From the NCBI RefSeq assembly GCF_000717245.1, contig NZ_JNYQ01000007.1, forward strand, positions 186,001-250,000: a DNA stretch of 64,000 nucleotides. Reading direction: 5' to 3'. The notes beneath the pieces are model-generated. The model made no database searches, was not told where the DNA came from, and saw only the letters and a list, made by a program, of their open reading frames with translations. Below, one piece after another: positions 42,766 through 51,880 of the stretch (the stretch's first letter is position 1; each line of letters opens with the position of its first letter). Source of the stretch: Kitasatospora papulosa (GTDB lineage Bacteria > Actinomycetota > Actinomycetes > Streptomycetales > Streptomycetaceae). The translations under genes and the position numbers were made by a program.

Positions 42766-42952
42766 GCTTGACCTCGTACCCCCGTTGGCGGGGGATGAGA
42801 CGTCGGTCGGCCGATTCTCCTGGGACGAATACGGTCCGGCGCCCTGGCCGGGTGCCGTCGTCGCCCTCCGGGTGGGGTGCGGCAGCGTGACGGCGACCGA
42901 CTGCGGGCACTCGACGGGCTGACCGTCGTTCGCCCACCGTGAGGATCCGGCC

Positions 42953-43579
42953 ATGGCCCTGGTACAGCTCGACCTTCCCGACCCGACGGCGCTGCGAGGA
43001 CGCTGGGCGGCCCTCGCCGCTGTACAGGCCGCTGCGGGGAACGGCGATCAGTGCCAAGGGAGTTCGTCGCTGTGGCACTACGACGACGGGCACGGCAGCT
43101 GGGCCGAGCTGCACCACCTGGACGCGGGGCGGGCGGTGCTGCTCGGGCAGGACCGGAACGAATCCAGGACGTTCTACGCGGAGGCGTCCGACTTCTTCGA
43201 GGAGCCCGGGACGGACCTGCTCGCCGGAGCGCCCGGCTGGTGGGAGCCGCCGGTGCGCCGCGTGCGCGAGGCGCAGCTCTTCCTCGGGTTCGTGTACGGC
43301 TTCGACGGCGGCGCCTGGAAGCGTGCGGACTACGACGCCGAGGACGGGTTCACGGCCTTGCGACTGCCGGCGCTCAGCGTCGGGTGGACCCGTGAAGCGG
43401 TCGTCGCCGTCATCAGGGGAACGGCCGGTGCGGAGAGCCGTGAACCGTCCACGGATTCCGTCGACGCGCTGATCGCCGCCGACGCCGCCCTCGACGCGGC
43501 CGCGGTGGCTGCCGTCGTTCCCGCCGGCTGGGACGCGGATGCCGGGGCGGCGGCGGCCAGGGCGTTCCTCCCCGGATGA
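42953..43579 (+). CDS. Hypothetical soluble protein
   Basis: 208 residues from ATG 42953, with strong G/C third-position bias. It is Trp-rich and acidic in the first half (SSLWHYDDGHGSWAELHHLD, FYAEASDFFEEPGTDLL) and Ala-rich at the end. It has no signal peptide, membrane segment or motif that I recognise. The pattern of an N-terminal beta-rich domain with WHYDDG and GRAVLLGQDRNESRTF recurs in streptomycete hypotheticals. Confidence 0.75.
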   Translation: MALVQLDLPDPTALRGRWAALAAVQAAAGNGDQCQGSSSLWHYDDGHGSWAELHHLDAGRAVLLGQDRNESRTFYAEASDFFEEPGTDLLAGAPGWWEPPVRRVREAQLFLGFVYGFDGGAWKRADYDAEDGFTALRLPALSVGWTREAVVAVIRGTAGAESREPSTDSVDALIAADAALDAAAVAAVVPAGWDADAGAAAARAFLPG

Positions 43580-43719
43580 CCGAATGACCGGATGAGCTGA
43601 CGCGGGCGCACACGTCGCGCCGCTAGGCAACCCTGCCCGAGTGAACTCCTTGACCGGCAAGTATCTTGATTGTTGAAATACATGTAGAGGTGCAAGGTAC
43701 AGGTCAGAGGGAGTCCCGA

Positions 43720-44412
43720 GTGATCTCGTCGGTGTTCGCCGTGCTCGCGGTCGCGCAGTTGTGCCTGGCGGTGGCCGTGGGGCGCCACTGGCGTGCGGCG
43801 CCAGGGCTGTTGGTCGCCGTGCCGACGCTGGTGTGTGCGGCGTTGGTCTGGGACAACGGCGTGATCGCTCTGGGGAGTTCGGTGGGGGCCGGGCCCCTGC
43901 TGGAGTCGCTGAGCGCCCCCCGCTTCGTGGCGCACGCGCTGCTGACGCCCCTCCTCGTGCTCTGGTCGTTGTCCGCGGCGGAACACGCGGGGCTGCACCG
44001 GGCGAAGGGTAGGGGAGCGCGCGGCGCCGCCGTCGGCCTCACGGTCCTCCTGGTGGCAGCGGGCGTGCTCCACGACATCCTCGGCCTGACGCTGCGTGCG
44101 GAGCGCTGGGCGGACACCCTGCGCTACGTGAACGACGCGGCGTCGCCGACAGGCCCACTGCCGGCCATCGTCACGGGTCTGGTGGTCCTCTCCGCCGGGA
44201 TCGTGGTGTGGCGGAGTACCGGGTTCGTCTGGCTGGCGGTCACCGCCGCCGTGATGGTCACGGTCTCCGGAGCGGCCGTACAGGTGCCCGTGCTCGGCAA
44301 CGCGGGGGAGGTCGTCCTCAACGTCGGGCTGCTCCTGACCGTACGCAGGTTCCTGCCCGTGTCCGCGCGACGGGCCCGCGCCGAGGCGGCTCCCGTCGAG
44401 GCGCATCCGTAG
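43720..44412 (+). CDS. Integral membrane protein
   Basis: 230 residues from GTG 43720, chosen because GAGGGAG precedes it; the longer frame starts inside an A/T-rich promoter-like stretch. About seven hydrophobic segments are visible (SSVFAVLAVAQLCLAVAV, APGLLVAVPTLVCAAL, GAAVGLTVLLVAAGVLHDIL, FVWLAVTAAVMVTVSGAAV), with a His in the third. It looks like a small polytopic protein with no known transport or enzyme motif. It stands alone. Confidence 0.75.
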   Translation: MISSVFAVLAVAQLCLAVAVGRHWRAAPGLLVAVPTLVCAALVWDNGVIALGSSVGAGPLLESLSAPRFVAHALLTPLLVLWSLSAAEHAGLHRAKGRGARGAAVGLTVLLVAAGVLHDILGLTLRAERWADTLRYVNDAASPTGPLPAIVTGLVVLSAGIVVWRSTGFVWLAVTAAVMVTVSGAAVQVPVLGNAGEVVLNVGLLLTVRRFLPVSARRARAEAAPVEAHP

Positions 44413-44459
44413 ACCGGTGACTCGCGCCGGGGCGTCCCGGGATCCGGGCCGCCGCCGCG

Positions 44460-44960
44460 CTACTCGCAGCGCCCCTCGTCCACGCTGACGGCGAGATCCA
44501 GCTCGACCTTGTCCAGCGTGGGCTCGGGCTCCGGCGGGGACACGCCGACGCAGTAGACGGTGTCGACGTCCTCGGAGCCGACCTCGAAACGGTCCACCCC
44601 CGCCGGGGCGTCCCGGTCGTAGGTGTCGTCCACCTCGGAGACGCTCACCGGGCCACCGCTCGAGGGGCCCTCACCGCTGTCCTCGATCGCGTCACGGATC
44701 ATGCTCCGGTAGCCGCCGGTCCAGGAGGCGAACGTCTGGTCCTCGGCCTCCAGGGTCCGGGCCGCGGAGTGGACCGCGTCGCGCAGTTCGCCCTCGCTCC
44801 ATGACGAGCTCGCGTGGAGGGAGTAGAGGGCCACCACCGCGAACACCAGCGAGCCGATGATGAGTCCGAGGCCGATCGGATTGCGTGGGTTGTAGACGTA
44901 TCGGGTGGTTCCCCACTCCGAGCGTCGGAAGACGGGCTCGTCATCGTGATCTCTGCGCAC
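44460..44960 (-). CDS. Membrane-anchored hypothetical protein
   Basis: 166 residues from GTG 44960. A charged cytoplasmic segment of about 28 residues is followed by one membrane helix (GLGLIIGSLVFAVVALYSL), leaving an acidic extracytoplasmic domain of about 115 residues with two Cys (DTVYCVGVSPPEP and EGRCE) that may form a disulfide. No family recognised. Confidence 0.7.
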   Translation of the reverse strand: MRRDHDDEPVFRRSEWGTTRYVYNPRNPIGLGLIIGSLVFAVVALYSLHASSSWSEGELRDAVHSAARTLEAEDQTFASWTGGYRSMIRDAIEDSGEGPSSGGPVSVSEVDDTYDRDAPAGVDRFEVGSEDVDTVYCVGVSPPEPEPTLDKVELDLAVSVDEGRCE

Positions 44961-45016
44961 CGGACGAGCCTAAGGGCCGCGCCGTGATCCTTGATGACCG
45001 AGCTCCGCGCCACCCG

Positions 45017-45616
45017 TCACATGGCGGCGCCGGGCGGGACCGCCGCCGCGGGCCACGCCCCGCGGCCCACCAGATCCAGCACGAGCGCGGCGATGTTCCA
45101 CGCGTCGTCCTCGCCGCGGTGATGGCGGCCCTCCAGCGGCAGTCCGGCGATGCGCAAGGCCTGGTCCATGCCCGGCTTCCTGCGCAGCCCGTAGGACTCG
45201 GCGAAGACGGCCTTGGCGTTGGTGTGCGTGCGCTCCGTCGGGAAACCGAACGGGTAGGCCACCCCGTCGGCCCGGCTCTGCCGGGCGAACTGCCGCCGGT
45301 CGTAGTCGCCCCAGCTCGCCCAGGGGCGCTCCCCGGCCCCGTACTCCTCGACGAGGATCCGGCACGCCTCCGCGAAGGTGACCCCCCGGTCCACCTCGGC
45401 CTGGGTCAGTCCGGTCAGTTCGGTGCAGAAGCCGCTCACCGCCGAACGGGCGGGGCGGACCAGGACGCGGTGGCGGGACGAGCGGCGCCCCGCCGACAGG
45501 TCGACGACGGTGAGACCGATCTCGATGATCTCGTTCACGGAGCCGGGCGGCGGTTGCCCGTCCCAGCAGGTGGCTTCGACGTCCATCACGTTCAGCAGAG
45601 AGGGGCCGTGGCGCAT
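45017..45616 (-). CDS. DnaQ-type 3'-5' exonuclease
   Basis: 199 residues. The DEDDh exonuclease motifs are present in order: ExoI VMDVEATCWDG (Asp and Glu), ExoII ASWGDYDRRQFARQ (Asp) and ExoIII HHRGEDDAWNIA (His and Asp). Such RNase T/DnaQ-fold enzymes trim DNA or RNA 3' ends with two metal ions. The insertion between motifs I and II and the small size resemble the Eri1/KapD subgroup. The start may also be the ATG at MDVEAT. It diverges from the P450 pair. Confidence 0.85.
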   Translation of the reverse strand: MRHGPSLLNVMDVEATCWDGQPPPGSVNEIIEIGLTVVDLSAGRRSSRHRVLVRPARSAVSGFCTELTGLTQAEVDRGVTFAEACRILVEEYGAGERPWASWGDYDRRQFARQSRADGVAYPFGFPTERTHTNAKAVFAESYGLRRKPGMDQALRIAGLPLEGRHHRGEDDAWNIAALVLDLVGRGAWPAAAVPPGAAM

Positions 45617-45775
45617 GGGGCCGAGCGTAGGGGCGTGTGCCGGGTTCCGGCATCACCTTTTCCATGGTCGCCGGTGTCGCGATCACTCCCCGAAGCTTCA
45701 CCCGATCTCCCTATAGTGGTGCCGCGTTGATCGTATGGCCGCAACGCGCGAAGCCGTCTCCCAGGAGTCCGTACG

Positions 45776-47059
45776 ATGACGACCCCCTTCTTATCCGGCG
45801 CGCCCGCATCCGGCGGCTGCCCCGCCCACGCCGCCACCACGCCCGTGCCGCTCGGCGGGCCCGCCTTCCGGACCGAACCGCAGGCCCTGTACCGGAGCAT
45901 GCGGCACTCCTACGGGCCCGTGGTGCCCGTGGAACTCCCCGGCGGCTTCCCCGCCTGGCTGATCGTCGGGTACCGCGAGCTCCACCAGGTCACCAGCGAC
46001 GGTGAACTCTTCCCGAGGGACGTCGGCCTCTGGAACCAGTGGGAGCACATACCCGCGGACTGGCCGCTGCTCCCCATGGTCGGCCGCCCCATGCCCTCCA
46101 TCTACTTCACCGCGGGTGCCGAGCACCGGCGGCACTCCGAGATGGTGGTACCCGCGCTGGAGGCGGTGGACCCGTTCGAGATCCGCGAGCACTGCGAGCA
46201 ACTGGCCGACAGGCTCGTCGACAGCATCTGCGCACGGGGCACGGCCGATCTCGTCGCCGAGTTCGCCGAGCCGCTGCCCGTACTCGTCCTCGCCCGTCTC
46301 GTCGGGTTCCCCGACGCGGAGGGGGCGGACATCGCGCGGGTCCTGAAGGACCTGGCCGACGGAGGTCCGGGCGCCCACGAGGCGTACGGGCGCTTCGGCG
46401 CGCACATGCGGCGGCTGGTGGCGGCCAAGCGGGAGACGCCCGGCGACGACGTGACCTCCCGGATGCTCGCCGACCCCGAGCCCTTCACGGACGAGGAGTA
46501 CGCCCTCGACCTGATGGCCGTCACAGCCGCCGGGCACCTCACGACGGCCGACTGGATCAGCAACTCCCTGCGGCTCATGCTCACCGAGGACCAGTTCGCC
46601 GACTCCCTCACCGGTGGACGGCGCAGCGTCGGCGACGCGATGAACGAGGTCCTCTGGGAGGAGAGCCCCACCCAGATCCTCGCCGGACGCTGGGCGGTCC
46701 GTGACACCCAGCTCGGCGGCCGGACCATCCGCGCCGGGGACATGCTCCTCCTCGGCCTGGGCGCGGCCAACACCGACCCGCTGATACGGCAGGAGATCAC
46801 GTCCGGCGGCGGGCACCACGCGGCCAACGGGTCGCATCTCGCCTTCAGTCACGGGGAGTACCGCTGCCCCTTCCCCGCGCAGGAGATCGCGGAGACCATC
46901 GCCCGCACGGCGATCGAGGTCATCCTCGACAGGCTGCCCGACCTCGGACTCGCCGTCCCCGCCGAGGGCCTCGTCCGGCGCCCGTCCGCCTTCCTGCGCG
47001 GGACGACCGCGCTGCCGGTCCGGTTCGCTCCCGTACAGACGACAGGAGACCTGCTGTGA
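45776..47059 (+). CDS. Cytochrome P450 (CYP157-like) lacking the EXXR arginine
   Basis: 427 residues from ATG 45776, with AGGAG upstream. The haem-binding loop FSHGEYRCPFPAQE carries the ligand Cys364 and the I helix has AAGHLTTADW. At the K helix, where P450s have EXXR, this protein reads EVLW (Glu291-Trp294), so the otherwise conserved Arg is replaced by Trp. That is the known peculiarity of the streptomycete CYP157 family, whose members accompany conservon (cvn) genes and a second P450. Here it overlaps by four bases a CYP154-like gene, but no cvnA-D genes are beside it. The substrate is unknown. Confidence 0.88.
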   Translation: MTTPFLSGAPASGGCPAHAATTPVPLGGPAFRTEPQALYRSMRHSYGPVVPVELPGGFPAWLIVGYRELHQVTSDGELFPRDVGLWNQWEHIPADWPLLPMVGRPMPSIYFTAGAEHRRHSEMVVPALEAVDPFEIREHCEQLADRLVDSICARGTADLVAEFAEPLPVLVLARLVGFPDAEGADIARVLKDLADGGPGAHEAYGRFGAHMRRLVAAKRETPGDDVTSRMLADPEPFTDEEYALDLMAVTAAGHLTTADWISNSLRLMLTEDQFADSLTGGRRSVGDAMNEVLWEESPTQILAGRWAVRDTQLGGRTIRAGDMLLLGLGAANTDPLIRQEITSGGGHHAANGSHLAFSHGEYRCPFPAQEIAETIARTAIEVILDRLPDLGLAVPAEGLVRRPSAFLRGTTALPVRFAPVQTTGDLL

Positions 47060-48279
47060 AGTGCCCGTACGCCACCGTGGTGATCGACCCCATGGTCCAG
47101 GACCTCGACGGTGAGACCGAACAGCTGCGGGCCTCTGTCCCGCTCGCCCGCATCGAGCTCCTCGGGGTCCCCGCCTGGACCGTCACCCGGCACGCCGAGG
47201 CACGTCAACTCCTGCTCGACACACGCCTGGTGAAGGATCTGGACGCCTGGGAGCTCTGGCAGCGCGGAGAGGTCACACATGCCTGGCCGCTGATCGGCAT
47301 GATCGACGCGGGCCGCTCCATGTTCACCGTGGACGGCGAGGAGCACCGCAGGCTCCGGACGAAGACCTCGCAGGCCCTCACACCCCGCCGGCTGGAGGCG
47401 ATCCGGCCGGACATCGAGAAGTTCACCGACGACCTGCTGGACGCGCTGGCCGAACAGGGCGAGGGCGGGGCCGTCGACCTCAAGGCCGTGTTCGCCCAGC
47501 CGCTCCCGATGAAGGTGGTCGGGCTGCTGATGGGGGTGGACGAGGCGCTGCACCCCATGCTGACCCGGCAGTACAAGGCGTTCTTCTCCATGCTCACCCC
47601 GCAGGAGGACCGGCTGGCGCTCCTCGCCGAGCTCGACGTCTTCTACACCGAGCTGGTCCGGGAGAAGACCGCGCGTCCCACCGACGATCTCACCAGCGCG
47701 CTGATCCTCGCGGAGGAGGGCGGGGAGCCCCTCACCGAGGAGGAGGTCGTGGGCAACCTCAAGGCGATGGTCGCGGCGGGACACGAGACCACGATCGGCC
47801 TCATCCTCAACGCCGTACGCGCCCTCCTCGCCCATCCCGACCAACTGCGCATGGTGCTGGACGGCGAGGTCCCCTGGGACACGGTGATCGAGGAGACGCT
47901 GCGCTGGGACACCCCCACCACCCACCTCCTGATGAGGTTCGCCACCGAGGACATCCAGGTCGGCGACCAGGTCGTCGCCCAGGGGGAGGGCGTCGTCATC
48001 TCCTACCGGGCCATCGGCCGCGACACCGCCCAGCACGGGGACGACGCGGGCGCCTTCGACATCACCCGGCCGACGCCGATACGGCACATGACCTTCGGCC
48101 ACGGGCCCCACATCTGTCCCGGCGCGGCACTGTCCCGTGTCGAGGCCGGCATCGCGCTGCCCGCGCTGTTCGGACGCTTCCCGGAGCTCAGGCTCGCGAT
48201 CGAGGACGACGGGATCCGCAAACTGCCGGTGATGACGCAGAACGACATGGAGGCGTTCCCCGTACTCCTCCACGGCTGA
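47056..48279 (+). CDS. Cytochrome P450 (CYP154-like)
   Basis: 407 residues from GTG 47056, overlapping the previous stop (GTGA). All P450 hallmarks are intact: AGHETT in the I helix (241-246), EETLR at 280-283, haem loop FGHGPHICPGAALSRVEAG with Cys354. In S. coelicolor conservons CYP154 members pair with CYP157. CYP154 enzymes oxidise steroids, flavonoids or macrolide-like compounds, so no substrate can be assigned. A hairpin terminator follows. No ferredoxin gene lies beside the pair, so electron donors must come from elsewhere. Confidence 0.9.
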   Translation: MKCPYATVVIDPMVQDLDGETEQLRASVPLARIELLGVPAWTVTRHAEARQLLLDTRLVKDLDAWELWQRGEVTHAWPLIGMIDAGRSMFTVDGEEHRRLRTKTSQALTPRRLEAIRPDIEKFTDDLLDALAEQGEGGAVDLKAVFAQPLPMKVVGLLMGVDEALHPMLTRQYKAFFSMLTPQEDRLALLAELDVFYTELVREKTARPTDDLTSALILAEEGGEPLTEEEVVGNLKAMVAAGHETTIGLILNAVRALLAHPDQLRMVLDGEVPWDTVIEETLRWDTPTTHLLMRFATEDIQVGDQVVAQGEGVVISYRAIGRDTAQHGDDAGAFDITRPTPIRHMTFGHGPHICPGAALSRVEAGIALPALFGRFPELRLAIEDDGIRKLPVMTQNDMEAFPVLLHG

Positions 48280-48288
48280 CGGCCTGCG

Positions 48289-48332
48289 GGGGAGTCGCGG
48301 CGGGACCTTACGAGCTCTCGCCGCAACTCCCC
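48289..48332 (+). terminator. Terminator after the P450 pair
   Basis: GGGGAGTCGCGGCG (48289-48302) pairs with CGCCGCAACTCCCC (48319-48332) with one mismatch, followed by TTGTGTG. It lies 10 bases past the second P450 stop. Confidence 0.7.
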
Positions 48333-48469
48333 TTGTGTGCCTGTCCGTTCGGGATTCCGGACGGTGTCCGGTCTCTCGGTGTAAGTGGGTGGCGCGCGGC
48401 AACCGAACCCCTCCTCCGCGGCGACTGCGGGGTGGACCGCCCACCCCCGACCCCCATGGAGGTCCCCTC

Positions 48470-49441
48470 GTGAGCCGCACATCGATGAGAGCCCTCGCCG
48501 TGGTCCCCGCAGCGCTGCTGCTGGCCCTCGTGCCGGGCAGCGCGTCCGCGTACCCCAACCCGGGTGTCGTCAACGGCGACATCGTCGTCCACGACCCCAG
48601 CATGATCCGCGGCCCGTCCGGCCAGTACCTGCTCTACTCGACCGGTGAGGGCCTCCAGCTGCGCACCTCCACCGACCGCACCGCCTTCGGCCGTTCCGGG
48701 AACGCCTTCACCACCAAGCCGAGCTGGTGGAAGAACTACTCCTCTGCGTCCGACCCCTGGGCCCCGGACATCTCGTACCGCGGCGGCACGTACCTGATGT
48801 ACTACGCCGTCTCGTCCTTCGGCTCCAACACCTCGGCCATCGGCCTCGCGGGCTCCGCCACCGGGCAGGCCGGCAGCTGGAGCGACTACGGGATCGTGTA
48901 CACGTCGAACTCGTCCAGCGACTACAACGCCATCGACCCCAACCTGTTCGTGGACGACGACGGCAGGTGGTGGCTGTCCTTCGGTTCCTGGTGGACCGGT
49001 ATCAAGATGATCCGTATCGATCCGTCGACGGGCAAGCAGTACGCCGGGGACACCGCCCGCCGCTCCCTCGCCTCCCGGCCCACCGGCACCAAGGCCGTCG
49101 AGGCACCCTCCATCGTGAAGCGGAACGGCTACTACTACCTCTTCGCCTCGTACGACACCTGCTGCGCGGGCACCAGCTCGACGTACAAGATCAAGGTGGG
49201 CAGGGCGACCAGCGTCACCGGTCCCTACAAGGACAGGAACGGCGTCAGCATGCTCAGTAACGGCGGCACGGCCGTCATGGAGTCGCACGGCCGCTACATC
49301 GGACCCGGCGGCCAGTCGATCCTGGCGGACTCCGACGGCGACCTGCTCGTCTACCACTACTACGACGGCCAGGACAACGGCACCCCGAAGCTCGGTGTCA
49401 ACCTTCTGAACTGGAGCAGCGGATGGCCCGTCGCCTACTGA
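48470..49441 (+). CDS. Secreted GH43 endo-arabinanase
   Basis: 323 residues from GTG 48470, with GGAGG at 48458-48462. The Sec signal peptide (SMRALAVVPAALLLALVPGS) ends at ASA. The five-bladed propeller family GH43 is recognised from the three catalytic-site motifs: HDPSMIR (Asp), AIDPNLFVDDDG (Asp) and VEAPSIVK (Glu), as in arabinan endo-1,5-alpha-L-arabinanases that cut the arabinan side chains of pectin. The mature enzyme has no binding module. It overlaps the second GH43 gene by 19 bases and is translated together with it. Confidence 0.88.
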   Translation: MSRTSMRALAVVPAALLLALVPGSASAYPNPGVVNGDIVVHDPSMIRGPSGQYLLYSTGEGLQLRTSTDRTAFGRSGNAFTTKPSWWKNYSSASDPWAPDISYRGGTYLMYYAVSSFGSNTSAIGLAGSATGQAGSWSDYGIVYTSNSSSDYNAIDPNLFVDDDGRWWLSFGSWWTGIKMIRIDPSTGKQYAGDTARRSLASRPTGTKAVEAPSIVKRNGYYYLFASYDTCCAGTSSTYKIKVGRATSVTGPYKDRNGVSMLSNGGTAVMESHGRYIGPGGQSILADSDGDLLVYHYYDGQDNGTPKLGVNLLNWSSGWPVAY

Positions 49442-50877
49442 CCCTGCTGAGCGCCCTCCTGCTGGCGCTCGCCCTCGGACAGCCGTCGCCGGCGTCGGCG
49501 GCCGAGGGCCGCCCGTACTCCAACCCGGTCAAGGCGCAGAAGGGGGCCGACCCCTGGATCTCCTACCACGAAGGCAACTACCACCTGGTGTCGACGAGCT
49601 GGACCGACGTCATCACCATACGGAAGTCACCGACGCTGGCCGGGCTCTCCACCGCGCCGAGCGTGCAGGTGTGGCAGGGCGACGCGGCCTCGCGCTGCTG
49701 CAACATCTGGGCGCCCGAACTGCACTACTCGGGCGGGCGGTGGTACCTGTACTACGTGGCCGGCCGGAACATCGCCGACTACAACCCGACGCAGCGCGTC
49801 CACGTGCTGCAGAGTGCCGGTTCCGACCCGATGGGACCGTACACGTACCGGAACCAGCTGGGCAGCGGCTGGATGCTGGACCCGAGCGTGCTCACGGTCG
49901 GCGGGCAGATGTACCTGCTGGGCAGTGCGAGCGGAGGAGGGACGCAGAACCTCGTCATCGCCCCGATGTCGAACCCGTACACGCTCAGTGGTTCGTTCTC
50001 GACGATCTCGACGCCCACCTACGACTGGGAGAGGTCCGGAGGCACGGTCAACGAGGGGGCCGAGGTGCTCCAGCGGGGCGGGAAGGCGTTCGTCGTCTAC
50101 TCCGCCAGCGGCTGCTGGGCCCCCGACTACAAGCTGGGGCAGCTCACGCTGACCGGGTCGAACCCGCTCTCCGCGTCCTCGTGGACGAAGAAGTCAACCC
50201 CGGTCTTCCAGCGGAACGACTCCGCCGGGGTGTACGGGCCGGGCCACAACGGTTTCTTCACCTCGCCCGACGGCGCGGAGAGCTGGATCGTCTACCACGC
50301 CAACGACTCGGCGTCCGACGGCTGCGACAACGGACGCACGGCGCGGTCGCAGAAGTTCAGCTGGAACCCGGACGGCACACCGAACCTGGGCACACCCGTC
50401 GCCCTCGGCACCACACTGGCCGGTCCCTCCGGTGAGACGGCCGCGACCCCGGCCGCGTACACCGTGGTCAGCCGGGCCACCGGGAAGTGCCTCGACGTGA
50501 GCGGTGCGTCGACCGCCGACGGCGCCGACGTCCGGCAGTGGACGTGCGACGGCAGCGCGAAGCAGCGATGGCGCGTCGAGGACCGGGGCGACGACACGAG
50601 CAGGCTGGTGAACGTCTCGTCGGGCAAGGTGCTCGACACGGCGGACTGCTCCGCCGCCGACGGCGCCGATCTGCGCCAGTGGACGTGGCTCGACAACACC
50701 TGCCAGCGCTTCCGTCTCGTCACCACCGAGGCCGGCGGCTGGGTGCGCATCGTCAACCAGGCCACCGGGAAGGTCGCCGACGTCGCGGACTGCTCCACGG
50801 CCGACGGCGCCGACGTACGGCAGTGGACGTGGCTGGACAACACCTGCCAGCAGTTCACACTCGTGCCGGTCACCTGA
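49423..50877 (+). CDS. Secreted GH43 arabinofuranosidase-like enzyme with ricin-B lectin module
   Basis: 484 residues from ATG 49423, with GGAG upstream, inside the 3' end of the preceding gene. A signal peptide ending ASA is followed by a GH43 domain (GADPWISYHEGNYHL, WAPELHYSGGRWYLYY, MLDPSVLTVGG, VNEGAEVLQRGGKAFVVYS). Residues about 345-484 are a ricin-type beta-trefoil (CBM13) with three QxW repeats (DVRQWTCDGS, DLRQWTWLDN, DVRQWTWLDN). Such enzymes release arabinose from arabinan or arabinoxylan, and the lectin module tethers them to polysaccharide. The exact linkage cut is not certain. Confidence 0.87.
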   Translation: MARRLLTLLSALLLALALGQPSPASAAEGRPYSNPVKAQKGADPWISYHEGNYHLVSTSWTDVITIRKSPTLAGLSTAPSVQVWQGDAASRCCNIWAPELHYSGGRWYLYYVAGRNIADYNPTQRVHVLQSAGSDPMGPYTYRNQLGSGWMLDPSVLTVGGQMYLLGSASGGGTQNLVIAPMSNPYTLSGSFSTISTPTYDWERSGGTVNEGAEVLQRGGKAFVVYSASGCWAPDYKLGQLTLTGSNPLSASSWTKKSTPVFQRNDSAGVYGPGHNGFFTSPDGAESWIVYHANDSASDGCDNGRTARSQKFSWNPDGTPNLGTPVALGTTLAGPSGETAATPAAYTVVSRATGKCLDVSGASTADGADVRQWTCDGSAKQRWRVEDRGDDTSRLVNVSSGKVLDTADCSAADGADLRQWTWLDNTCQRFRLVTTEAGGWVRIVNQATGKVADVADCSTADGADVRQWTWLDNTCQQFTLVPVT

Positions 50878-51079
50878 GGCCGCCCCCGGCCGATCCGTGC
50901 CGCAGCTCACGGCTCCTCCTCGTGGGCTGCGGCTCCATGCCGAGGCCCAGAGTGCCCTGGGGTGCACACCGGGTGACGGGCAATGTGTGCATGGCAGATA
51001 ACCGAGTGTGATTCGCACCGGTGGGAGGCCTGCTGCGTCAGACCGGGCTGTCGTGTGCCGGAAGTGTCACGATGTAGGT

Positions 51080-51880
51080 ATGGATGTGCGGAAAAGGAAC
51101 CGGGTGTCCGTGACGGGCCGCAAGGACGGCCCGGTGGTGGTGCTCGCCCATGGATTCGGGTGCGACCAGAATCTGTGGCGACTTGTGGTGCCCGAACTGG
51201 AGAAGCACTTCCGGGTGGTCCTCTTCGACCACGTGGGGGCCGGGGGGTCCGACGTGTCCGCCTGGAGTCCGGAGCGGTACTCCACCCTGGACGGCTACGT
51301 CCAGGACGTGATCGAACTCTGTCAGGAGCTCGGCCTCGGACCCGTGACCTTCGTCGGGCATTCGGTCAGCTCCATGATCGGCGTTCTCGCCGTCGTGCAG
51401 GAGCCCGGACTCTTCGACAAGCTTGTCCTTCTCACCCCGTCGCCGTCCTACATCGACGACGGCGACTACCGGGGAGGTTTCAGCGAGCAGGACATCGACG
51501 AACTGCTCGATTCGCTGGACAGCAACTATCTGGGCTGGTCCGCGACGGTTGCCCCTGTGATCATGGGGAATCCGGACCGCCCCGAACTGGGCGAGGAGCT
51601 GACGAACAGCTTCTGCCGAATGGATCCGGAGATCGCCCGGGTGTTCGCGAGAGTCACCTTTCTCTCCGACAACCGCGCGGACCTGTCCAAGGTGAGCGTC
51701 CCGACGCTCGTCGCCGAGAGTGCACGGGACACGCTCGCCCCGCGCGAGGTCGGCGCCTTCGTGCACAGGCAGATCCCCGGCAGCGAGCTGGTCACCCTCG
51801 ACTCGACGGGCCACTGCCCGCAGCTGAGCGCCCCGCAGGAGACGGCCGAGGCCATCATCGCCTTCGTGCAGGGGTCGTGA
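51080..51880 (+). CDS. rsbQ: RsbQ-like alpha/beta hydrolase
   Basis: 266 residues from ATG 51080. It has an alpha/beta-hydrolase fold with oxyanion loop LAHGFGCDQNLW, nucleophile Ser95 in FVGHSVSSMIG, acid in ESARDTLAP and His in LDSTGHCPQLS, matching RsbQ of Bacillus. RsbQ is needed for the energy-stress phosphatase RsbP; a PAS-PP2C phosphatase gene follows with a four-base overlap (GTGA). RsbQ is thought to make or deliver a small hydrophobic ligand to the PAS domain. Beta-lactone-type strigolactone receptors (D14) share this fold. Confidence 0.85.
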   Translation: MDVRKRNRVSVTGRKDGPVVVLAHGFGCDQNLWRLVVPELEKHFRVVLFDHVGAGGSDVSAWSPERYSTLDGYVQDVIELCQELGLGPVTFVGHSVSSMIGVLAVVQEPGLFDKLVLLTPSPSYIDDGDYRGGFSEQDIDELLDSLDSNYLGWSATVAPVIMGNPDRPELGEELTNSFCRMDPEIARVFARVTFLSDNRADLSKVSVPTLVAESARDTLAPREVGAFVHRQIPGSELVTLDSTGHCPQLSAPQETAEAIIAFVQGS

